Shown here: positions 1 through 8,670 of the stretch, in pieces
Layout of the letters: each line of letters begins with the position of its first letter
Position numbering within the stretch: position 1 is the stretch's first letter
Assembly: GCA_035063885.1 (NCBI GenBank)
Contig: JAPSFM010000003.1
Location: 91,415 to 155,414 of the forward strand
DNA: 64,000 nucleotides
From: CAADGY01 sp900696665
GTDB lineage: Bacteria; Acidobacteriota; Terriglobia; Bryobacterales; Bryobacteraceae
Direction of reading: 5' to 3'
Notes under the pieces: model-generated
What the model saw: the letters and a program-made list of their open reading frames with translations, nothing else
Told to the model about the DNA's origin: nothing
Databases searched by the model: none
Program-made: the position numbers and the translations under genes

Positions 1-220
1 CGATCACGCTGCCGCCGCTATCCAACACCGCTACAGCGGCGGCGTGCATCGCGCGATAGGCCACGATACGGTCCCGGCGCGTGTGCGCGGAATCCGGCAT
101 CAGGGCCACGCGGATGCGGTCCATCTCAAAGTGCGCGATGCCGAGCCGGCGAGCCAGCATGCCGCCGATCAAAGACTTACCTGACGCAGGCGGCCCGGAG
201 AAGACGATCAGTTGTTTCAC
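1..220 (-). CDS. P-loop kinase, N-terminal part (cut by window edge)
   Basis: The minus-strand reading from a GTG at 220 gives about 73 residues beginning MKQLIVFSGPPASGKS. Residues 9-16 (GPPASGKS) are a textbook Walker A loop directly after a first beta strand, so this is a small nucleotide-binding kinase of the AAA_33 / zeta-toxin / chloramphenicol-phosphotransferase type. The following stretch (LARRLGIAHFEMDRIR) has the Asp-Arg expected of the acceptor-binding segment in such kinases. Its GTG start overlaps the stop of the penicillin acylase gene (GTGA at 217-220), so the two are probably translationally coupled. The C-terminal part lies outside the window, so substrate and exact family cannot be decided. 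Confidence 0.75.
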   Translation of the reverse strand, partial: MKQLIVFSGPPASGKSLIGGMLARRLGIAHFEMDRIRVALMPDSAHTRRDRIVAYRAMHAAAVAVLDSGGSVI

Positions 221-2430
221 CGGGAAGGCTCCAGCACCAGCGTGGAATCGGCGGAAACGTGGTTGAATTGCATCGGAAAGCTCTGGCCCGTGTAATAGGC
301 CTTCCATTGATCGGAATAATGGCCGGATAGGATCTGCCCCGATTGTCCAATCGTGATGTTCTGAAGCGAGTTGTCCCAGTTTGCCAGGTCCGCCACCATG
401 CGCATGGAGGGTGCGACGCGCCGCGTCGTCAGCTTGATCGTTGTAGAAGATCCGCTCATGGGCGCCGGCCCGATATTGAAGTAGCGCCCCACCCACGGCA
501 CGCGGCTGAGGGCAGGGTGCACCAGCCGCACCTCGATGTAACGTCCGTAGTCCCACTTGCGCGGGTCGTTTCCCTGCATGCGCGCGCCCTCATCGACCGC
601 CTCCTTAAACGTGCCAGCGAGCAGGCGGTCGTAGTCCTCAAACCAGCCTTGCGGGCGGTTCCGAACAATCTCTTCCACCACTCCCGGCGCGCCCACGTAC
701 TCGTATGCCAGGGCATTCTGAGGCGCAGCGCGTGCAGCCAGCGCTCTACGCAGGTGTTCGTAGGTGAGTTGGATGACCAGCGGCGCGGCATTACCCTTTT
801 CCATCTGCCCGTTCCAGTTCTTCAGCAGCGCGGCGGCGTCATCCGCGCGCTTGCTCCTGTTACCCGCACGGCCGTATGCGGCCACTACTTCTTGCGCCAG
901 GTAATGCAGGAATGGCGAGTACACATCCTTTTGAATGGCCAGCATACCGGCGCGGTCCGCTCTCCCGGCGGCCAGCATTTTGCGAATCAGAGCAGCGCGG
1001 TGACCGGATGCAAAGTTCCCTTGAACGGGGTACTTGTAATTGGGTGGAAAGGGGTTCTGATTTGCGCTCACAACGATTCCCGATGGCGGGTTGAAGGCGA
1101 AGGGCAGTTCGTCGTAAGGGATGAAAGCCGCCCATTCGCTTGTTCCTGAACTGCCGTCCATGGGAACATCTCCCTGGAATCCGCTCCGGACCGGCAGCTT
1201 TCCGGCAGCTTGCCATCCAATGTTGCCGTCCACATCGGCATAGACAAATGTTTGTGCGGGTCCGGGATAGTTTGAAAGCGCGGCGCGAAACTCCTGCCAT
1301 TCGGACGCCCGGTTGAGTTCGAAGAACGGAAACGCAAAACCACCGGGCTCCGCCGCAGTCCATCGCAGCGCAAGAAAACGGTTACGGCCGGAGACAAAGA
1401 TGGGACCGTGGCGCGTGACCCATACAGCCAGCGGTATGCTGGCCGCTCCGCGCACGCGGACGATCTCACGCTCGAGCCTCGCCTGCTCCACCTTGCCATC
1501 GAAGAGATAGCGCCCGTTGGCGGGGTCGAGCTTCTCGATATATAGATCCTGGACGTCGAACTGGAGGTTCGTAACGCCCCAGGCGATACGCGTGTTGTGT
1601 CCAATGATGACCGCGGGAAGGCCGGGCAACGAGACGCCCGTGACGTCCATTCCCGGCGCGCGTAGGTGATTCATGTACCATGTAGACGGCAGTGTCAGCT
1701 CGAGATGAGGATCGCTTGCCAATAACGGCTTACCCGTTCGAGTATGCCGTCCCGCTACGGCCCAGGCATTGGAGCCGGGAACCTCGTCCGATCCAGGACC
1801 GGACCGGAACAGCGTGTTTACTTTTTCAGGATTACCTTCATGCAGCATCGCCTCTTTAGCAAGATCCTGCTTCCACGAAGTTGTGAGTGTGCGAAACATC
1901 TGAAGTCCGGCGGCGATGGAGTCCGTAACGGTCCACGGCCGCGGGTCGTAACGGAGCAGGGAAAACTCCACCGGAAGCCGTGAGCGATGGGTCTCGATGT
2001 AGTAGTTCACTCCTCGCGCATAGGCAGAGAAGTAGCGTCTCTCTTCCGGCTTCAGCGCGGCGGCATGCTGCCGGGCGATGGAACGTATGCGGAGCCTCCG
2101 GGCTTCAATATCCGAGCCGGCGGCCGCAGGACCCACGACTTCCGCCAGTTCACCGGTAGCGAGCCGTCTCAGAGCGTCCATCTGAAACAGGCGATCCTGT
2201 GCCATCACGAAGCCCTGTGCAAAGATCGCGTCTTCGATGTTTGCCGCCGTGATGTGTGGTACGCCGAGCGAATCGCGAACGATAGATACGCGCGTCGAAA
2301 CCGGCGCGGCCACTTCTCCTGTGGTTTGCGGCAAAGGCCGGTAGACGTACCAATAAGCAGCAATGGCAAGAGCAATAAGCAGGAGCGCGACAATTCCATT
2401 GAACAGCCGGATCAGACGGTGAAGGGACAC
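217..2430 (-). CDS. Penicillin acylase family amidase (peptidase S45), membrane-anchored
   Basis: A 737-residue N-terminal-nucleophile hydrolase precursor. Residues 8-30 form an uncleaved-looking membrane anchor (about LIRLF to YWYVY). The alpha-chain region follows, with RDSLGVPHI at 52-60 and the QDRLFQMD segment near 78. The self-processing site is GSNAW near residue 219, so Ser220 would become the beta-chain N-terminal nucleophile. The length matches the acyl-homoserine-lactone acylase / penicillin amidase family. The substrate cannot be told from sequence: AHLs, beta-lactams and other N-acyl compounds are all possible. The start is a GTG 23 bp from the divergent CorC-like gene, with no strong ribosome-binding site; no ATG occurs in frame before the domain. 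It is followed by the coupled kinase gene. Confidence 0.92.
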   Translation of the reverse strand: MSLHRLIRLFNGIVALLLIALAIAAYWYVYRPLPQTTGEVAAPVSTRVSIVRDSLGVPHITAANIEDAIFAQGFVMAQDRLFQMDALRRLATGELAEVVGPAAAGSDIEARRLRIRSIARQHAAALKPEERRYFSAYARGVNYYIETHRSRLPVEFSLLRYDPRPWTVTDSIAAGLQMFRTLTTSWKQDLAKEAMLHEGNPEKVNTLFRSGPGSDEVPGSNAWAVAGRHTRTGKPLLASDPHLELTLPSTWYMNHLRAPGMDVTGVSLPGLPAVIIGHNTRIAWGVTNLQFDVQDLYIEKLDPANGRYLFDGKVEQARLEREIVRVRGAASIPLAVWVTRHGPIFVSGRNRFLALRWTAAEPGGFAFPFFELNRASEWQEFRAALSNYPGPAQTFVYADVDGNIGWQAAGKLPVRSGFQGDVPMDGSSGTSEWAAFIPYDELPFAFNPPSGIVVSANQNPFPPNYKYPVQGNFASGHRAALIRKMLAAGRADRAGMLAIQKDVYSPFLHYLAQEVVAAYGRAGNRSKRADDAAALLKNWNGQMEKGNAAPLVIQLTYEHLRRALAARAAPQNALAYEYVGAPGVVEEIVRNRPQGWFEDYDRLLAGTFKEAVDEGARMQGNDPRKWDYGRYIEVRLVHPALSRVPWVGRYFNIGPAPMSGSSTTIKLTTRRVAPSMRMVADLANWDNSLQNITIGQSGQILSGHYSDQWKAYYTGQSFPMQFNHVSADSTLVLEPSR

Positions 2431-2453
2431 TCGTCTAAAATTGTATCGAAGCC

Positions 2454-3812
2454 ATGCCGGATGCTATTGCGTATCGGATTGCCCTGATTTTCCTGATTCT
2501 CGCGACTAACGCATTTTTTGCCGCTGCTGAGGTGTCGCTGGTTTCCTCGCGAAGATTCCGGTTGCGCGCGCTGGCTGAAGAAGGTCATGTGGGCGCCGAG
2601 GCTGCCTTGAAGCTGCTGGGCAACCCCGAACGCCTTTTGTCGGTCGTGCAGGTCGGTGTTACGCTGGCAAGCCTCGGACTCGGCTGGGCCGGTGAGGACA
2701 CCATCTTCGCCATACTGGTCTCACTGCTTGGTCCTCTAGGCGAACAGATGAGCCAGCCCGTATTGCACGGCGTCGGCTTCACCGTTGCGTTCCTGCTGAT
2801 GACTTTCGCTCACGTAGTGCTGGGCGAGGTGGTGCCAAAAAACCTGGCCATTGAGAAAAGCGAGCGTCTGGCGGTGCTCGTTGCGCCGGCGCTGCTGGTG
2901 TTCTATAGGATATCCGGTCCTTTTGTCTCTGTGATTGAGCGCTCCGCCGCCGGATTATCCAGGCTGCTCGGTCTCAAAGCCGAACCGCATGGCGGCGGGC
3001 ATTCGGCCGAAGAACTGCGGCTTATCATCAGTTCCAGCCGCAGTGAAGGTCACTTGATTCCTTTCGAAGAGCAAGCCATTCATAAAATCCTGGAATTGCA
3101 GGATTACGCGGTGCGCGAAGTGATGGTGCCGCGCCATCAGATCGTTTCCGTCTCCGCCGACACCGGCCTCGACGAGATACTGCGGGTGGTCAACGGATCT
3201 CAGTACTCGCGCATTCTCGTGTATCAGGGCAGTCCCGAACACATCATAGGTTACTTCCACTCGAAAGATCTGTTGCGCGTGTGGGAAGAACGGCGGACCT
3301 CTAACCGGAAACGGAAAGGAGTGTCGGCATTCGACCTGCGTAACCTGGTTCGCAAGGCGATGATCGTCCCGGAGTCAAAGACCCTCAACCAGATGCTGGA
3401 TGAGTTTCGTGTGGAGCACAGGCAGCTTGCCATCGTAGTGGACGAATTCGGAACCGTCGTAGGTCTGGTGACGCTGGAAGACGTGATGGAGCAGGTGTTC
3501 GGTGAAATTGAAGACGAGTACGACCTTAAAAAGCCTGTGCCTGTCCTCAGCGCGCCGACAATGGAATTCGAGGGAACCATGAATATTCGCGATCTGGAGA
3601 ATCAGTTCGCGATCGAGTTGCCATACGAAGCGGGGTTTGAGACTCTTGCGGGCTTTCTGCTGTTCCGTCTCGGCTACATTCCGATACCGGGCGACTCGGT
3701 AGAATATGAAGGAAGGCGGTTCACAATTACCGCCATGGATCGCAACCGTATCGCGAAAGTCCGGATTGAAAAATTGCACAGTCCGGTGGAATCGCAGGCG
3801 CCGCCTCAATAG
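2454..3812 (+). CDS. CorC/HlyC family membrane protein (CNNM-CBS-CorC_HlyC)
   Basis: 452 residues in the standard order of the hemolysin C / CorC family. There is an N-terminal CNNM (DUF21) domain of about 190 residues with four hydrophobic segments and the family-typical VVPKNLAIEKSE stretch. A CBS pair follows (about 215-340), starting with VREVMVPRHQIV and containing VVDEFGTVVGLVTLEDVMEQVFGEI split across the second CBS. The C-terminal CorC_HlyC domain comes last (about 355-440, with LAGFLLFRLGYIP). Family members act in Mg2+/Co2+ efflux or ion homeostasis; a true hemolysin role is unlikely. It is divergent from the penicillin acylase and overlaps the tail of the convergent sulfatase-maturase gene by 7 bp. 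Confidence 0.93.
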   Translation: MPDAIAYRIALIFLILATNAFFAAAEVSLVSSRRFRLRALAEEGHVGAEAALKLLGNPERLLSVVQVGVTLASLGLGWAGEDTIFAILVSLLGPLGEQMSQPVLHGVGFTVAFLLMTFAHVVLGEVVPKNLAIEKSERLAVLVAPALLVFYRISGPFVSVIERSAAGLSRLLGLKAEPHGGGHSAEELRLIISSSRSEGHLIPFEEQAIHKILELQDYAVREVMVPRHQIVSVSADTGLDEILRVVNGSQYSRILVYQGSPEHIIGYFHSKDLLRVWEERRTSNRKRKGVSAFDLRNLVRKAMIVPESKTLNQMLDEFRVEHRQLAIVVDEFGTVVGLVTLEDVMEQVFGEIEDEYDLKKPVPVLSAPTMEFEGTMNIRDLENQFAIELPYEAGFETLAGFLLFRLGYIPIPGDSVEYEGRRFTITAMDRNRIAKVRIEKLHSPVESQAPPQ

Positions 3813-5011
3813 GCCGCGGCTGCCGGACGGGAGCCCAGCAGTTTGCGAACCTCGTCTCTGAGCGGCCCGGTTGCACGCGCGTAGATCATTTTATACGCGC
3901 TGCAAAAATAATCGAGATCTTCGAAACGCCTGTTTGGACCATGCCGGAACTTCGGGCAGCCGTTGTGACAGATGCTCTGGTACTCGCACACCCGGCATTC
4001 CGGATGCGCGATGGTCTTCTTCGATGCGAAGTCGTATCTCCGTTGCCTGCGTGCGATCTCCGTCCAGGAGTCGAGGTTCACGTTGCCCAGTTTCCAGTCG
4101 CGCTCCACAAAGAAATCGCAGGGATACACGTCTCCGTTGTACTCGACAACCACGTAGCTGTCGCAGGTCTCGTGCATCGTGCAGGTGCCCGGCTTCTGGC
4201 CGGCGAGGGCCTCCGCCAGGTTATCGAAAAACCGGATGCGAATCTTGCGGCGTTCCGGCCACCAGAGCTCAAAGGTCTCCAGCAGAAACCTTCCATACTG
4301 TTCCGGTGTGATGGTGAACGGCAGTGGCTTGCCTTCGTTATCGAACTCCGACAAGGGGATGTATTGGATGTTGCCGACACCGGCGGCACGAAAGAACTTG
4401 TACAATTCCCTGGGTTTTTCGACGTTCGCCTGGCTGAGCACACACAGAATGTTGAACTCTACGTGCTCCTTCTGCATCGTGTCGAGGGTCTGCATCACAC
4501 GCTTCCACGTACCCCGGCCCTCCTTGTTAAAGCGATACAGGTCGTGACACTCCTCGGGACCATCCAGCGAGAGCCCTATCAGCCAGTTGTAGGACTTAAA
4601 CAGGCGGCACCAATTCCGGTCAATGACAATTCCGTTCGTCTGGATCGCGTTGCTGACGCTCTGTCCGCCGCGTCCGTATTGTTGTTGCAACTCAACCAGT
4701 TTTTCGAAGAAGGGAAGTCCAGCCAGGGTAGGCTCGCCTCCCTGAAAGGCGAATGTGCTTTGTGGAAAGGAATAGAAGAGATACGAATCCACCAGTCTTT
4801 CGAGCGTATCGAGGCTCATGCGCCTTCCGGGCAGCGCCGCATACGGATCGGCCTCGCGATCGAGATAGAAACAGTACGAGCAGTCCAGGTTGCAGACGGC
4901 GGATGCCGGTTTTATCAGAAGCGAAGTAATGCGTGGCGTGGTCCCCAGCGAGGACGACATCGCCATCCCATCGGACTCGCCCAGGATCGGGAAGATGGAA
5001 CTATTTCCCAT
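3806..5011 (-). CDS. Anaerobic sulfatase-maturating enzyme (radical SAM/SPASM)
   Basis: 401 residues. The radical SAM cluster motif is CNLDCSYC (Cys40, Cys44, Cys47). The C-terminal half has the cysteine-rich SPASM region, including CTMHETCDSYVVVEYNGD, YPCDFF, CRVCEYQSIC and HNGCPKF, which binds two auxiliary 4Fe-4S clusters. This pattern is typical of anSMEs, which oxidise a Cys or Ser in sulfatases to formylglycine without oxygen. A client is present in the window: the sulfatase at 26185-27561 has a CSPSR motif. The chosen ATG at 5011 has a GGGG about 9 bases upstream; in-frame ATGs 15-17 codons later are possible. It stands alone rather than in an operon with a sulfatase. Confidence 0.9.
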   Translation of the reverse strand: MGNSSIFPILGESDGMAMSSSLGTTPRITSLLIKPASAVCNLDCSYCFYLDREADPYAALPGRRMSLDTLERLVDSYLFYSFPQSTFAFQGGEPTLAGLPFFEKLVELQQQYGRGGQSVSNAIQTNGIVIDRNWCRLFKSYNWLIGLSLDGPEECHDLYRFNKEGRGTWKRVMQTLDTMQKEHVEFNILCVLSQANVEKPRELYKFFRAAGVGNIQYIPLSEFDNEGKPLPFTITPEQYGRFLLETFELWWPERRKIRIRFFDNLAEALAGQKPGTCTMHETCDSYVVVEYNGDVYPCDFFVERDWKLGNVNLDSWTEIARRQRRYDFASKKTIAHPECRVCEYQSICHNGCPKFRHGPNRRFEDLDYFCSAYKMIYARATGPLRDEVRKLLGSRPAAAAY

Positions 5012-5457
5012 TTGATCCCCAGTTTAGCAGGCGGCTGGCTTACGGCTGCGAAGTGAGTGCGCGCGTGTCCTGCTTGCCGGGATCATCACGGGAGACCCGT
5101 CGTGGACCGAAACGAGATTCATCCGAGCCATAGATCGGCCGTACATAAGCACATCCGGTCCAATCTGTTGCTCACAAAGAAATGCTCAAACGCCACCGGA
5201 TTCACCAGAGGCCCTTTGCTGACGAGGTGTGCAGCGTCTTCATCTTCTGCTTCAATCGGGTAGGCGAACTTTTCTGGTCGCCTCGCCTATCAGTTAGTCG
5301 TCTTGAATCTCGTCTCCTACAACCACATCGTCCACCCGACTCGCTGTATCACCAAAGCACAATCCGCAGGGCAAACTGAACCAAGCGAATACCAACCTCT
5401 CACCGCATTGCCCGCACGAAATCATCTGTGCCAAAATGACTCCGCATGAGGACAGTG
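5012..5457. other. Intergenic region, no recognisable gene
   Basis: About 445 bp between the sulfatase-maturase gene and the glycosidase-like gene. Short open frames exist (for example 5057-5263 and 5182-5379) but they lack a ribosome-binding site and resemble no family I know. I see no tRNA, strong terminator hairpin or repeat. It probably carries the divergent promoters of both flanking genes, though no convincing hexamers stand out. Confidence 0.5.
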
Positions 5458-6885
5458 ATGCGGCGGCGTGAGTTCCTGCATACGGGTGCCCTTTCTCTCA
5501 TGACAGGCTTTTGCGGCCGGGCAAGCGCCGCCGATACCGCGGCGCTCGAGCGGCGGCGGCTTGAGACCCTTGCCGAAGCCAATCGCAGCATCCGGAACTG
5601 CTTCCGCCGGCATCTGATCACGAGCTACTTGCCCTTCCACGCCATGTACAACCTGGGCGAATATCCATGCCGCAAACCATGGGATCCCGGCGCCTGGGAC
5701 GAGCAGCAGCTTGACGAACTCAGCGCCTCCGGAGTACAACTCATCCAGGTTCACGAAGAATGGAACGATGCGCAAAGGCTGTTCGGTGGAGATAAGTTTT
5801 CGCCGCTCAACCGCCGCGGCTTCACCCGGTTCGTGAACATGGTACACGCCCGGCGGATGAAGCTGATCGTCTACGTTTCGACTGGCTACTTCGAGCGCAA
5901 TGACCCGGATTTCCGCCCGGAATGGGCTCGCGGCAACGACTTGGTTGAACTCTGGTACCACTACGCACGTTGTTCACCGGCAAGCCCAGGGTGGCGTGCG
6001 TATCTTCTGCCACGGATTCGCCGCATCCTCGACGAGTTCGGCGTGGACGGCCTCTATAACGACCTTGGCTACCTGCCGCTGTACCGCACCAAACCTGCAT
6101 CGGATGACGTGCCGGCGTTCGAAGAATCGGCCTCCTACGACGGTGCGCTGGAGGATCTGCTTGGCCTCATTTACGCCGAGGTGAAGCGCCGGGGCGGCAT
6201 TGTCAAGGTTCACCGGGGTGGCGCGAGCCAGCCTAACGTCCGCTCCCGCGTGTACGACTATTTGTGGGTAGGCGAAGGCGCCAACAATGCGGACGTGGCG
6301 CGCGAGGCGGTGCGGGGGCATACGCCGTACGTCGTGCCGTGTCTCGACATGAGCCGGGCACATATCGAGAGCGAAGACGAGTTGTATCTCCACGCGATCC
6401 CTTACATGCAGTTCCCTATCCTTTTGGCGGGACGTCCGTTCACAGGCGAGCGTGCGGCAATCCCCGGCATTCAATATAAAGCCGAGGAGAAAGATTTTTG
6501 GACGCGGCACGCGCGCGCCATCTGGCGCCATTACCAGGCGAATCCTCGCGGCCCGTACAGCTATGGCTGGTGGGACAGTTGCCCGGGCCGGCCCAAGGCT
6601 CGTGCCACTTACTTCAAGTGGCTGAAGGTGTATCGGCCGATGGTGGTGGAAGGTACCTGGGCGTATCTGGAGGTTCGTGATAGCGATCTGTTTGCGAATG
6701 CGCTGCCCGGGGGTGTAGTGGCGAGCGTATTCGCTAACTCGAAGATGTACCTCGTGCTGGCAAACTATTCTCACTCCGGCGCTGTTGTTACCACACGCAA
6801 CCCATTCCGCGACTCGATTGCTGGCGGCACCCCAGCCGCCTCGTGGACTCTGCCTGCTCGGAGTTTACGGATTCTCGAAAGCTGA
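5458..6885 (+). CDS. Tat-exported glycosidase-like TIM-barrel protein, function unknown
   Basis: About 475 residues. It opens MRRREFLHTGALSL, a twin-arginine leader ending near GRASAA. The mature part looks like a (beta/alpha)8 glycosidase-type barrel: SGVQLIQVHEEWND, MKLIVYVSTGYFERND, FGVDGLYNDLGYLP and YDYLWVGEGAN are strand-plus-acidic-loop segments, and the last ~80 residues look like a small beta domain. I cannot assign a GH family. The start at 5458 is chosen because GAGGA sits 5 bases upstream and it places the RR at the extreme N terminus; an in-frame ATG at 5446 has no such site. The gene appears monocistronic and converges on the ClC operon. Confidence 0.8.
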   Translation: MRRREFLHTGALSLMTGFCGRASAADTAALERRRLETLAEANRSIRNCFRRHLITSYLPFHAMYNLGEYPCRKPWDPGAWDEQQLDELSASGVQLIQVHEEWNDAQRLFGGDKFSPLNRRGFTRFVNMVHARRMKLIVYVSTGYFERNDPDFRPEWARGNDLVELWYHYARCSPASPGWRAYLLPRIRRILDEFGVDGLYNDLGYLPLYRTKPASDDVPAFEESASYDGALEDLLGLIYAEVKRRGGIVKVHRGGASQPNVRSRVYDYLWVGEGANNADVAREAVRGHTPYVVPCLDMSRAHIESEDELYLHAIPYMQFPILLAGRPFTGERAAIPGIQYKAEEKDFWTRHARAIWRHYQANPRGPYSYGWWDSCPGRPKARATYFKWLKVYRPMVVEGTWAYLEVRDSDLFANALPGGVVASVFANSKMYLVLANYSHSGAVVTTRNPFRDSIAGGTPAASWTLPARSLRILES

Positions 6886-6954
6886 CGGACTGCCACGCGA
6901 AGACGGCGGTGGCAATGCCACTTCCATCCAGGCGTCACCGACTGGGCGGCCGGC

Positions 6955-8670
6955 TTACCGCCGCGGGTCAATCCGATGTCCGTAGCTCCGAAGGATATCG
7001 TCAAGCGTGACTGTACCGAGAAGGGCGTCCGGATTCGTGCGGCTGGTTACAGGCAGCATCCGATGCCTGGCGAGGATCTTCATCGCCGTGTCTACGGCCA
7101 TGTCGGGATAGAGCCTGGGCACCAGATCAAAGGGAACCACCTGTCCCAGCCGGCTTGCTCCTTTTCCATCGAGGGCCGCACGGGTGAGCTCATCCAGCGA
7201 AACAGTGGACCACATTCCGTTCCCGCGTGAGACGAGCGTGCGGTCTTGTCCCGTGGCGCGCAATTGTTCGATCGCCGAGGAGACCAGGGTGTGTGCCGTC
7301 AAGGCCGGCTCCACTGCGATACGCATTGCATCCTCGACGCGCACGTCCCGCTTTTCGCGATGCTCTTCGAGCGAAGGCAGGTCGGCTCCTTCATGCCGGG
7401 CGATCATATCAAAAAACGAAGCCGGCGCCAGGCTACGCGAGATGAGATAGGCGATGGTATTGGAGATCATGACCGGCAGGATGATGACGTAACTGGCGCT
7501 GACTTCGAACACCATGAAGATGGAAGTCATGGGTGCGCGAAAAACACCAGCGAAGAACGTGCCCATACCCACCAGCACATAGGCGCTTGCGGCGCTGGTG
7601 GGAAACGGCCAATACAGGTGCGCCAGCGCGCCGATGCCGCCGCCAATCATGGCGCCGATGAATAGCGCCGGTGCAAACATTCCTCCGGGGATACCCGCGC
7701 TGAAACATAGCAGTGTAACCAGCATCTTTACGAAACCAAGGATCAGCAGCCGCGGCCAGAGAAGCTGATCGTGTAAGGCGCTGTCAATGGCGCCATAGCC
7801 GGCGCCCATCACTTCAGGCAGCCAGATGCCCGCTACCCCCACCGTCAATCCGGCAGCACCCGGGCGGGCATAGCGGGCCCATTGGGGCGGCTGGTGTATC
7901 TTCTCCCGCAATAGCGCGACAGCTTTCATAAAGAACACCGCCAGAAGCCCGCCGGCGATGCCCATGGCGGCATACACCAGCAGTTCCGAGGGATGTGTCA
8001 GCTCGAAGCCCGGAACTTCGAACAGGGGTTGATCTCCGAGGAAGAAGCGGCTGACCACTACCGCCGACACGGCGGATAGCAGGATGGAGCCGAGCACGCC
8101 GGCGCGCCACGACGCGACCACCTGTTCCATGACGAACAGGACGCCGGTGATTGGCGTGTTGAACGCCGCGGCAATACCCGCGGTTGCGCCAACCGGGGCG
8201 ATCAAACGCATACTTTCGCGGGTGAGGCGGAAAACACGGCCGAGCAAAGAAGCAATCCCGGAGCCTATTTGCAGGGCCGGGTCTTCTGGCCCCAGCGAAT
8301 TGCCGGAGCCGATGGAAATAGAACAGGCGAGAAACTTGCCCGTCACCGCGCTGAATGGTATATAGCCGTCCGAAATATAGATGGCGGCCTTGGTGTGGTT
8401 CACGCCGCTACCTGCAGCGGCACGAAAAAAGAACAGCACCAGAAGACTAGCCGCAACCGCTCCCATCATCGGAGAAAGCAAAGTACGCAGGATTCCGCGA
8501 TCCGGTCCCGTACCCAAGGCGGCCCAACTCAGCGATGCAATGGCCACGTGGAAACAGACTACCAGCAACCCGGAGAACAGTCCGATCAGGATCGAAAGCA
8601 GCAGGAAGCGTTGTGGCTCACCGAGCGCGGGCAGGCTCATGCGCCTGAACAGCGCTCCTGGCCACGTCAT
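6955..8670 (-). CDS. ClC-family chloride channel/antiporter with C-terminal CBS pair
   Basis: 571 residues: about 430 of ClC membrane domain, then two CBS domains (from VRVEDAMRIAVEP to the end). The filter segments are recognisable but altered. GSGVN stands where GSGIP is usual. SLGPEDPALQIG stands where GREGPxxQIG is usual, keeping the gating glutamate. GGMFAPALFIG keeps the GxFxP motif. AFNTPITGVLFVMEQ is the conserved helix-F/G type segment. The start is the ATG at 8670: it overlaps the TPR gene's stop (ATGA) and has AGAGGA upstream; the longer frame to 8742 would run inside the upstream gene. Transport mode (channel or Cl-/H+ exchange) cannot be decided. Confidence 0.9.
   Translation of the reverse strand: MTWPGALFRRMSLPALGEPQRFLLLSILIGLFSGLLVVCFHVAIASLSWAALGTGPDRGILRTLLSPMMGAVAASLLVLFFFRAAAGSGVNHTKAAIYISDGYIPFSAVTGKFLACSISIGSGNSLGPEDPALQIGSGIASLLGRVFRLTRESMRLIAPVGATAGIAAAFNTPITGVLFVMEQVVASWRAGVLGSILLSAVSAVVVSRFFLGDQPLFEVPGFELTHPSELLVYAAMGIAGGLLAVFFMKAVALLREKIHQPPQWARYARPGAAGLTVGVAGIWLPEVMGAGYGAIDSALHDQLLWPRLLILGFVKMLVTLLCFSAGIPGGMFAPALFIGAMIGGGIGALAHLYWPFPTSAASAYVLVGMGTFFAGVFRAPMTSIFMVFEVSASYVIILPVMISNTIAYLISRSLAPASFFDMIARHEGADLPSLEEHREKRDVRVEDAMRIAVEPALTAHTLVSSAIEQLRATGQDRTLVSRGNGMWSTVSLDELTRAALDGKGASRLGQVVPFDLVPRLYPDMAVDTAMKILARHRMLPVTSRTNPDALLGTVTLDDILRSYGHRIDPRR

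Noticed and set aside
3941..5056. A long plus-strand open frame (371 codons) opposite the sulfatase maturase
   Set aside because: It is antisense to a clear radical SAM gene, has no family likeness, and long shadow frames are expected in GC-rich DNA.
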